Part shown: positions 57,316 to 64,000 of the stretch, in pieces
How positions within the stretch are numbered: the stretch's first letter is position 1
How the letters are laid out: each line of letters opens with the position of its first letter
From: Rickettsiales bacterium
Lineage (GTDB): Bacteria > Pseudomonadota > Alphaproteobacteria > Rickettsiales > JABCZZ01
NCBI GenBank assembly: GCA_035765535.1
Contig: DASTXE010000001.1
Coordinates: 124,001 to 188,000 of the forward strand
Length of the DNA stretch: 64,000 nucleotides
Reading direction: 5' to 3'
Program-made: the position numbers and the translations under genes
The notes under the pieces: generated by a model
Told to the model about the DNA's origin: nothing
The model's database searches: none
What the model saw: only the letters and a program-made list of their open reading frames with translations

Positions 57316-58020
57316 ATGACAATATCACCAACATCAGCAGCGCAGCAGGCAGCGAGCTCATCCAGCTCCAACTCGTCGAGCGGACTGACAAGCCTTGCAG
57401 GGAACTTCGACACATTCCTGACACTGTTGACCACACAGTTAAAGAACCAGGATCCGACCAGCCCGGTCGACTCCAATCAGTTCACCCAGCAGCTGGTAGA
57501 ATTTGCCGGGGTACAGCAGCAGGTGGAAAGCAATACTCTGCTGAAACAGCTGGTTGCCAGCTCTCAGTCCGGTCAGGTCAGCAACGCTGCTTCTTTTGTA
57601 GGCACTACCATCAAGGCTACTGGCAATCAGGGAGCACTGGTAAGCGGCTCGGCAAAATTCGGTTACACGCTGCCCGCAGGTGTAAGTGTTGCGAGTGTGA
57701 CCATCAAAGACAGCAGCGGTAATACCGTATTCGACGGTACCGGCAGCACCAATACAGGCGACAATGTTGTTACCTGGGACGGAAAAAATAGCTACACCGG
57801 CGCACAGGAGCCGGATGGCGTATATACCATCAGCGTGTCGGCAAAAGACGCAGGCGGAAATGCGGTAACGGTAACTCCGTTCATTACGGGTAAAGTTACT
57901 TCCGCTTCGATCAGCAACGGCAGCGTGGTGCTGGATATCGGAAGTCTGGAGGTTCCAGAAGGGAATGTCACCCTTGTTACGAATCTTCCTACAGGGTCAA
58001 GTGCAACAAGTAATTCATAA
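57316..58020 (+). CDS. flgD: Flagellar hook assembly scaffold protein
   Basis: FlgD caps the growing hook and guides addition of FlgE. The 234-residue protein begins with a Ser-rich stretch, then the conserved FDTFLTLLTTQLKNQDPTSP and NQFTQQLVEFAGVQQQ. A Tudor/FnIII-like region follows, with WDGKNSYTGAQEPDGVYTIS typical of FlgD. AGGAG and AAGGG motifs precede the ATG. It lies between fliK and flgE. FlgD is exported by the flagellar type III system and discarded when FlgK arrives. Confidence 0.95.
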   Translation: MTISPTSAAQQAASSSSSNSSSGLTSLAGNFDTFLTLLTTQLKNQDPTSPVDSNQFTQQLVEFAGVQQQVESNTLLKQLVASSQSGQVSNAASFVGTTIKATGNQGALVSGSAKFGYTLPAGVSVASVTIKDSSGNTVFDGTGSTNTGDNVVTWDGKNSYTGAQEPDGVYTISVSAKDAGGNAVTVTPFITGKVTSASISNGSVVLDIGSLEVPEGNVTLVTNLPTGSSATSNS

Positions 58021-58056
58021 TTAACAAAGTAATAGTGAGTTTAACAGGGGGATTGT

Positions 58057-60930
58057 ATGGGTATTTTCGGGGCATTGTTCGCAGGTGTATCAGGGCTTAA
58101 CTCCCAGTCGAACAAAATCGGGCAGATTTCTAACAATATTGCCAACGTCAACACAGTTGGCTTTAAGGAAGAAACCGCTGCATTCAACAGCTTGGTCGTT
58201 CCTTCGGGCACCACGACCTTCTCGCCGGGCGGCGTTATCAGCAGCAACCAGCAGCTGGTGAGCAAGCAGGGCCTGATTCAGGGTACGGCTTCGGGCACGG
58301 ACCTTGCGATTTCCGGCAACGGTTTCTTCGCGGTCAATACCTCGGCAACCGCAGGGGAAGGACAGCTTCTTTATACCCGCGTAGGTTCCTTCACGCAGGA
58401 TGCTAGCGGTAACTTCGTGAATGCTAACGGCATGTTCCTGCAGGGCTGGGCGCTGACCAGCACCGGGGCAAAGCCGGGCAACAGCACGGACCCGACAACT
58501 TCGCTTTCTACGGTAAGAATCCAGAGCAATGCTTCCGGTGTGGCAACTCCAACGACAAACGTTGCCATCTCTGCTAACCTGAACGCGAGCCTGCTGCCGA
58601 CTTCACAGGGGGGGCAGCCGATTTTACTTGGCGCAGGTGAAACGGTAGGATTTAACGCAAACAACACGAGTAACGCCAGCAATAATGCTACTAGCATTAT
58701 TGTAGGTAATGATTACGACTCTAGTGATCCAAATCTGTTAGTGCGAGGTGATCAGTTTCAAATACAGACAAATGGTACTTCATCGACAACGGGTATCTTT
58801 ACTTATGGTGGCTTCACAGTTGGGCGTAGCATTACCAATACTGGAATAACAGGAAGTGGTGACAGCGCAACAGAAAATGCATTACTCGGAAGTTCAGTGA
58901 GTCCTGCTGGGGTAACAGCATATTTAAATAAGAGCAATATCATTTCATTTACAGGTGGTGCTGCTGGCCCTACTACAATAACAATGAATGTTCCGAGTAC
59001 AGGTCTTAAAGTTGGACAGGAAATCAACATTTCAGGAATACAAGGATCAAGTTTAGGAGGAATCCCGGTCGGTTTATTAAATACAACGCAGACCATTACT
59101 GCAGTAAATACAGGTGTGACACCCAATACTATCCAATTTGTTGTTAATGCTCCAGGAGCGACTACCACTGTAACAAATGGTGGTGGTACTGGGATAAACG
59201 TTGGAGCTTTTAAGCCTCAGTCATTTTTAAATCAAACTAACCCTTTTACGACTGTATCGTCCGGTAGCGGATCTATAAGTGTCACCGCTCCTAATAATGG
59301 CTATGCGATAGGACAGATTGTGGATATTGAAGGTGCTACAGGCACAATAGATGGTATTCCTTCTAGCGCTATCAATGGCAAACAAATAGTTACAGGTGTT
59401 AGTGCGTCCGGCTTTACTTTTACTGCTTCGGGTGCAACAGCTACCGCTGGTAGTGTTAATGGTGGGGGAACAGGGGTAAGTTTTGCGAATCGTACCTACC
59501 CCTTCGCAGGCAATATTCTGGATGCAACTTCGGCTAGCGGAGATTTTCTAACTAATTCTACTACCGCGCCGTTTGATCCGAATGCACTCAGTTTCCAGAT
59601 ATCTACTACTAGTAATGGAACTTTTACTTTTAAATATGTTACCGGAACACCGGATCCCTCACAAGGGCAATTTAATACCCTTAGCAATCTTGTGAATGCA
59701 ATTAACGATACATCTGGTTTGACTGCGCGTGTCGTTAATGGCCGTCTTTACGTCGGTGCAACAGATGCAAACCAAGGAATTACTTTCATCAACGGTCAGC
59801 TAGGTGATACATCCAGTGGTAAAGGCATCGATTGGAAAGGGGAATTAGGACTGGAAGATGTTCCTCAGGCTACGACAATAGGCACAACTAAGCAGTTACG
59901 TTTTGATTCATTGAATAGCTTGGCAGCGCAGATAAATACATATCCTGCCTTTACTGCAACAGTGAATCAGCCTACAAGCGCATCAACTATAAGCATTAAT
60001 TCAAGTGATCCGAAAGCGACGATAGATTTTCAAGATATTGGAAGCAATACAGGTAGTATTTTAGCAGAACTTGGTTTTAAGGATAACGGAAATTCTCCTC
60101 TTACCTTAAATGTAAATGGTAATCCTGCTTTATTTGATACTGGCACATTTGCGGTAAAATATGATCCTAATGATGCCAATAAAAATATGTCAGGTGGTAA
60201 GGTTACTCCACAGTTTACAAGGAATATAACAATATATGATTCACTTGGCGTTAGTCATACGATTGCTTTTAACACCGCAAAAATTGGAGTTAATACTTGG
60301 GCAGTGGAAATGACAGCTGTCCCTGTGACAGATTTAGGGTTGAATGCGCGCCCTGATGGGCAGCTTGCAGCTGGCACTATAGTATTTAATGGAGATGGAA
60401 CATTGAATAGTGTGCAGCCTAACTCACTTAAAAATTTCAGTGTCGATTGGATAGATGGCGCCAGCACCAGCACGCTTACAATGGATTTTGGCACATTAAA
60501 TAAAACTAATGGTCTAAGCCAGTTTGCGGCAGCTTCCAATGCCACACTGGTGAAGCAGGACGGTTCTTCTGCCGGTCAGTTAACCGGGGTGAGCATTGAC
60601 TCGGATGGTTACGTGATCGAAAGCTTCAGCAACGGCCAGAGTCAGAAAGTGTTCAAGGTTCCGCTTATTTCGGTGGATAACCCGAACGGTCTGGAAGCGG
60701 TTTCCGGCAACGCCTTCAAGGATACGCAGGCTTCCGGTGCGGCGCTCTCGGTGGATGCAGGCACGAACGGCACCGGCGGTATTCAGTCTTCGGCACTGGA
60801 ACAGTCTACGGTGGATCTGTCCTCGCAGCTTACGAACCTGATCGTTGCACAGCAGGCGTACGGTGCGAACTCGAAGCTCCTGACGGTAGCCGACCAGCTC
60901 CTGCAGCAGCTCGACCAGATCATTCAGTAA
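58057..60930 (+). CDS. flgE: Oversized flagellar hook protein
   Basis: FlgE polymerises into the flagellar hook. The N-terminus (GIFGALFAGVSGLNSQSNKI, then NIANVNTVGFKEETAAFNSL) and the C-terminus (LTNLIVAQQAYGANSKLLTV, then LLQQLDQIIQ) form the conserved coiled core. At 957 residues it is more than twice the length of most FlgE proteins. Residues about 210-830 are an AT-rich, Thr/Asn/Gly-rich insert whose codon use differs from both ends. It holds two similar modules (residues ~297-383 and ~396-476), each ending GGGTGI or GGGTGV. The insert should form extra surface domains. AGGGGGA precedes the ATG and a terminator follows. Confidence 0.95.
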   Translation: MGIFGALFAGVSGLNSQSNKIGQISNNIANVNTVGFKEETAAFNSLVVPSGTTTFSPGGVISSNQQLVSKQGLIQGTASGTDLAISGNGFFAVNTSATAGEGQLLYTRVGSFTQDASGNFVNANGMFLQGWALTSTGAKPGNSTDPTTSLSTVRIQSNASGVATPTTNVAISANLNASLLPTSQGGQPILLGAGETVGFNANNTSNASNNATSIIVGNDYDSSDPNLLVRGDQFQIQTNGTSSTTGIFTYGGFTVGRSITNTGITGSGDSATENALLGSSVSPAGVTAYLNKSNIISFTGGAAGPTTITMNVPSTGLKVGQEINISGIQGSSLGGIPVGLLNTTQTITAVNTGVTPNTIQFVVNAPGATTTVTNGGGTGINVGAFKPQSFLNQTNPFTTVSSGSGSISVTAPNNGYAIGQIVDIEGATGTIDGIPSSAINGKQIVTGVSASGFTFTASGATATAGSVNGGGTGVSFANRTYPFAGNILDATSASGDFLTNSTTAPFDPNALSFQISTTSNGTFTFKYVTGTPDPSQGQFNTLSNLVNAINDTSGLTARVVNGRLYVGATDANQGITFINGQLGDTSSGKGIDWKGELGLEDVPQATTIGTTKQLRFDSLNSLAAQINTYPAFTATVNQPTSASTISINSSDPKATIDFQDIGSNTGSILAELGFKDNGNSPLTLNVNGNPALFDTGTFAVKYDPNDANKNMSGGKVTPQFTRNITIYDSLGVSHTIAFNTAKIGVNTWAVEMTAVPVTDLGLNARPDGQLAAGTIVFNGDGTLNSVQPNSLKNFSVDWIDGASTSTLTMDFGTLNKTNGLSQFAAASNATLVKQDGSSAGQLTGVSIDSDGYVIESFSNGQSQKVFKVPLISVDNPNGLEAVSGNAFKDTQASGAALSVDAGTNGTGGIQSSALEQSTVDLSSQLTNLIVAQQAYGANSKLLTVADQLLQQLDQIIQ

Positions 60931-60945
60931 TAGCCCTTCCTCTTG

Positions 60946-60980
60946 ACACCCTGCGGCTTATAGTCGCAGGGTGTTTTTTT
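60946..60980 (+). terminator. Intrinsic terminator after flgE
   Basis: ACACCCTGCG, a nine-base loop, CGCAGGGTGT and then a T-run. The ten-base stem lies 15 bases after the flgE stop and ends the fliK-flgD-flgE transcript. Confidence 0.95.
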
Positions 60981-60996
60981 ATGCGTAGCAGCCAAT

Positions 60997-61026
60997 AAAA
61001 AACCCCGCTGGAAGGCGGGGTTTTTT
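60997..61026 (-). terminator. Intrinsic terminator, probably for the minus-strand genes
   Basis: AAAAAACCCCGC, TGGAAG, GCGGGGTTTTTT. The A-run and T-run allow action on both strands. It lies 19 bases beyond the stop of the 61045 gene on the minus strand and backs up the flgE terminator on the plus strand. Confidence 0.88.
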
Positions 61027-61044
61027 CAGTAGCAGAAAAATATT

Positions 61045-61395
61045 TTAAGCCGAAATATTAAGCGCGCTCTTTTCTTCAACCTTGCGCTTGATGCTGTCTT
61101 TCATCTCCTGCTCAATCTGCTTCATGATCGCCTCGCGTTTTTCCGGCGGCATTTTCGCCAGCTCTTCCCGACTTAAATGATGGGCGGCGAGCCAGCTGTC
61201 GATGAAGCGTTCTTCAGGAGACTCTTTCATGTAGTTAAGAAAATTCTGTACTGCCGGGCTCTGCTGGTTTGCGGAAGAAGTATCCACGGAACCCAGCTGA
61301 TTCAGCATGGCAGCAAAGGAATCGTCCGATTGAAGCTGGTTTGTATTGCTTGTGCTATTAATGGCAGGAGTGCCGCCGATGGCGTTAATGTTCAT
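61045..61395 (-). CDS. Small protein, possibly flagellum-associated
   Basis: A 116-residue protein of unknown function. The N-terminus is Asn/Ser/Thr-rich (IGGTPAINSTSNTNQLQSDD), like the ends of exported axial flagellar proteins. The C-terminal half is helical: SPEERFIDSWLAAHHLSREE, then LAKMPPEKREAIMKQIEQEM. Proteins with a short disordered start and a LxxMPPExR helix occur near flagellar genes in some alphaproteobacteria, as far as I recall. AGGAG precedes the ATG. It is convergent with flgE and follows the helicase gene on the same strand, 44 bases away. Confidence 0.7.
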   Translation of the reverse strand: MNINAIGGTPAINSTSNTNQLQSDDSFAAMLNQLGSVDTSSANQQSPAVQNFLNYMKESPEERFIDSWLAAHHLSREELAKMPPEKREAIMKQIEQEMKDSIKRKVEEKSALNISA

Positions 61396-61439
61396 TGTCT
61401 GTCTCCTCGAGTGATAAACATTGCCAAAGCATGCAAATA

Positions 61440-62735
61440 TTATGCCGTTGATCTTTGCATGAATTCTACCACGGCGCGGTCGCAGCGTGTATCGTTAGCG
61501 GTAATAGGACGTTTCAGCGTAATACCTTCAAGCGTTTTGCAGCGGCTGAGCGCCACGTAAAGCTGGCCGGGAGCGAATGCGCCGTGCCCCAGATCAATGA
61601 CTGCGCGCTCCAATGTTTTTCCCTGGCTTTTATGAATCGTAATAGCCCATGCCAGCATAAGAGGAAACTGGGTAAAGCTGCCGAGCGTTTTTTCAACAAT
61701 CTGTCCTTTGTCTTCGTCGAACTCATAACCGAGCGTCTGCCATTTTTTCGGCTCGACCGGATAGGTGCCTTCTTCCGTGCGCACTGTGACGATAGCCTCA
61801 TCCATTGCGATGACGGTGCCGACTGTGCCATTGACCCAGCGTCCTTCCGGGTCGTTCTTCACAAACATAACCTGCGCGCCTACTTTAAGCGTCAGCAACT
61901 CCGGCGCTGGCAGGCGGGGTCCGTTCATGCCGAAATTGCCTCTCGTATCGCTCGCGTAGGTCATGGCCTTGCCCGCTAATTTAATGAGGCTGGCATCGTT
62001 CAGATTATCGGCGATGGCATTCGTCGTGGTCAGCACGATCGTGGCGGAATGCGGCTCATGTTCACCGTCCAGACGGATATTGAGCGCCCGCAGATCCTCT
62101 GCGCTGCAATGACCACTACGTATAGCATTGAGAATATGGATAAATTTCTCATCATTCTGGCGGTGGACGGTCGTGAATTCCACCGTCTGGAATCGTCCGG
62201 CCCGGAACGCCTCGGTCGCAAAGAAATAGGGCGAACTGTAATATTGGGCGAAAAACGCGCGTTCCTCGCGGGAAACGATAGGCGGAAGCTGGAACAGATC
62301 GCCGATCACGCAGACCTGCACGCCGCCGAACGGTTCATTGCTGCGGCGGCTCAGGCGCAGGAACTGGTCGATAGCATCGAACAGATCGGCCCGCACCATG
62401 GAGATTTCGTCGATAATAAGCAGTTCCATCTCTTTGAAAACGCGTCGCTTATCAGGTTTCACCTCACCCTTGTGCATGAAACGCGGCACGAAGCGGAACA
62501 GTGAGTGAATGGTCTGGCCGTTCACGTTTAACGCGGCAACCCCGGTAGGCGCCACAACTGCAAGGCGTTTTCTGGTATTGCGCCGGAAGTATTGCAGGAA
62601 CGTGGATTTACCCGTTCCGGCCTTGCCCGTCAGGAAGACATTCGCGCGGCTGTTTTCCAGCAGTTCGAATGCGCTTGCAAACTCAGCGGTAACCGCCACA
62701 TCCGCTTGCGGTGAATACATAAAAGAACGTTGCAT
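61440..62735 (-). CDS. PIF1/RecD-like DNA helicase
   Basis: A superfamily 1B helicase of 431 residues. Walker A is FLTGKAGTGKSTFLQYF, Walker B LLIIDEISMVRADLFDAID. Further motifs are VIGDLFQLPPI, VEFTTVHRQND and, near the end, AWAITIHKSQGKTLERAVID and YVALSRCKTLEGI. It lacks RecBCD partner domains and extra N-terminal regions, so it is a small stand-alone enzyme that could unwind 5'-tailed DNA or G-quadruplexes. The ATG at 62735 is chosen because the open frame upstream is antisense to gyrB; the Met five codons later is an alternative. No ribosome binding site is obvious. Confidence 0.9.
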   Translation of the reverse strand: MQRSFMYSPQADVAVTAEFASAFELLENSRANVFLTGKAGTGKSTFLQYFRRNTRKRLAVVAPTGVAALNVNGQTIHSLFRFVPRFMHKGEVKPDKRRVFKEMELLIIDEISMVRADLFDAIDQFLRLSRRSNEPFGGVQVCVIGDLFQLPPIVSREERAFFAQYYSSPYFFATEAFRAGRFQTVEFTTVHRQNDEKFIHILNAIRSGHCSAEDLRALNIRLDGEHEPHSATIVLTTTNAIADNLNDASLIKLAGKAMTYASDTRGNFGMNGPRLPAPELLTLKVGAQVMFVKNDPEGRWVNGTVGTVIAMDEAIVTVRTEEGTYPVEPKKWQTLGYEFDEDKGQIVEKTLGSFTQFPLMLAWAITIHKSQGKTLERAVIDLGHGAFAPGQLYVALSRCKTLEGITLKRPITANDTRCDRAVVEFMQRSTA

Positions 62736-62798
62736 AATGGCTATGAACCGGTATAGTGTTTTTTCCTTATAAAATAACTTATTCCCTATTGAAACATT

Positions 62799-64000
62799 AT
62801 GTCCAGCGCAGAGTTGAAAGTGACCCCGGAAATGACAGCAGAAGATGCCTCGTACGGCGCCGATTCCATTAAAGTGCTCAAAGGGCTGGAGGCGGTGCGC
62901 AAACGCCCCGGCATGTATATCGGGGATACAGATGACGGTTCCGGCCTTCACCACATGGTCTACGAAGTGGTGGATAACGCCGTGGACGAAGCGCTCGCGG
63001 GACATTGCGACAAGGTGGAAGTCATCATCAATGCGGACGGTTCCTGCACCGTGACGGATAACGGCCGTGGTATCCCGACGGATATTCACGAAGGTGAAGG
63101 TGTTTCAGCCGCTGAAGTGATCATGACGCAGCTGCATGCTGGCGGTAAGTTCGACCAGAATTCCTATAAAGTCTCGGGCGGTCTGCACGGTGTGGGCGTA
63201 TCGGTAGTGAACGCGTTATCCGACTGGCTGGTGCTGACAATCTGGCGCAACGGCAAAGAACATCGCATCCGTTTCGTTCGTGGCGAAGCAGAAGCCCCGC
63301 TGGTGGTTACCGGCGATGCAAACGGCAAGCGCGGTACGGCGGTAACATTCCTGCCCTCCAGGGATACGTTCGCCAACGTGGTTGATTTTGACTATGCGAC
63401 ACTCGAACATCGTCTGCGCGAGTTAGCGTTCCTGAATTCCGGTGTACGTATCTGCCTGAAAGATTTACGCCCTGCAGAGCCTGTCGAAGCAGAATTCTTT
63501 TATGAAGGTGGCACAAGCGCGTATGTGACCTATCTCGATCGCAGCAAAACCCCGCTGCATCCGGTGATCGCGGTGAGCGGCGAAAAGGACGGTATTTCGC
63601 TGGAAATCGCCATGCAGTGGAATGATTCCTACCACGAAAATATGCTGTGCTTTACCAACAATATCCGCCAGCGTGACGGCGGCACCCATCTGGTGGGCTT
63701 TCGCGCGGCGCTGACACGTATTGTAAATAATTACGCAGTGGAAAGTGGCATTGCGAAGAAAGAAAAAATTACCTTCTCCGGGGATGATGCGCGCGAAGGC
63801 CTGACCTGCGTGCTCTCGGTAAAAGTGCCTGACCCGAAATTCTCCTCGCAGACCAAGGATAAGCTGGTCAGTTCGGAAGTGCGCCCGGTCGTGGAAAACG
63901 TAGTGGCGGACAAGCTTGGCCAGTGGTTTGAAGAACATCCGCAGGAAGCGAAGAATATCGTCGGCAAAGTGATTGAAGCGGCAATCGCGCGTGAAGCCGC
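62799..64000 (+). CDS. gyrB: DNA gyrase subunit B (N-terminal part)
   Basis: GyrB is the ATPase subunit of DNA gyrase, which introduces negative supercoils. The visible 400 residues cover the GHKL ATPase and most of the transducer domain: [32 protein letters not shown] (with the Mg-binding Asn and catalytic Glu), [36 protein letters not shown] and [12 protein letters not shown]. The gene runs off the right edge before the Toprim domain. It is divergent from the helicase gene. The N-terminal extension of about 20 residues before the core is typical of alphaproteobacterial GyrB. Confidence 0.98.
   Translation, partial: MSSAELKVTPEMTAEDASYGADSIKVLKGLEAVRKRPGMYIGDTDDGSGLHHMVYEVVDNAVDEALAGHCDKVEVIINADGSCTVTDNGRGIPTDIHEGEGVSAAEVIMTQLHAGGKFDQNSYKVSGGLHGVGVSVVNALSDWLVLTIWRNGKEHRIRFVRGEAEAPLVVTGDANGKRGTAVTFLPSRDTFANVVDFDYATLEHRLRELAFLNSGVRICLKDLRPAEPVEAEFFYEGGTSAYVTYLDRSKTPLHPVIAVSGEKDGISLEIAMQWNDSYHENMLCFTNNIRQRDGGTHLVGFRAALTRIVNNYAVESGIAKKEKITFSGDDAREGLTCVLSVKVPDPKFSSQTKDKLVSSEVRPVVENVVADKLGQWFEEHPQEAKNIVGKVIEAAIAREA

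Overview
The window is about 64 kb of a flagellated, Gram-negative bacterial chromosome with roughly balanced GC content. The gene families and local gene orders fit Alphaproteobacteria. Pointers are an alphaproteobacterial-type AddB, metG followed by tatD and a PhnP-like hydrolase, tpiA-secG-pyrG near kdsA-eno, a Tim44-like protein beside mltA, and class II DAHP synthase. I cannot assign a genus. No rRNA, tRNA, CRISPR array, integrase or transposase was recognised, so this is mainly core chromosome with scattered lineage-specific genes.

Layout, left to right. (1) 0-4 kb: a cut-off membrane-anchored protein, hisE, and a giant Asn/Tyr/Thr/Gln/Ala-repeat lipoprotein. (2) 4.1-6.7 kb: an iron-sulphur cluster operon iscS-iscU-iscA-hscB behind a good IscR-type operator, with no iscR or hscA. 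(3) 6.7-16 kb: orphan proteins interleaved with Sel1-repeat proteins, an ABC-2 permease, tadA, a PhnP-like hydrolase, tatD, a GNAT enzyme and metG. (4) 16-23 kb: thiS, thiG, ispH, addB, a ClC channel and a group III truncated haemoglobin. (5) 23-30 kb: typA, cysQ-like, clpX and lon. (6) 30-37 kb: a division and cell-wall cluster murD-ftsW-murG-murC-murB containing two extra tiny membrane genes. (7) 37-46.6 kb: cutA, DAHP synthase, kdsA, eno and pccB, convergent with pyrG-secG-tpiA. (8) 47-55 kb: a DEAD-box helicase, an orphan membrane protein, ispE with a TPR protein, Tim44-like and mltA. (9) 55.4-61 kb: a flagellar hook operon fliK-flgD-flgE behind a sigma-54-type promoter. (10) 61-64 kb: a small possibly flagellar protein, a PIF1/RecD-like helicase, and the start of gyrB.

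The most unusual features are the following. The repeat lipoprotein is very long and almost free of charged residues in its repeat region. A nearly identical direct-repeat motif resembling a PhoB box precedes two orphan genes, and a weaker version precedes a third. The hook protein is more than twice the usual length, with an AT-rich inserted middle and an internal duplication. The MltA transglycosylase carries a C-terminal tail with four TLESW-like motifs. REP-like palindromic elements sit between genes, and one palindromic insert lies in frame inside addB. Several conserved alphaproteobacterial gene orders are broken or inverted at orphan genes or palindromic elements.

Start codons were moved inward where a ribosome binding site, signal peptide or family alignment favoured it; each entry says so. 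All family names come from recognising motifs by eye; no database search was run.
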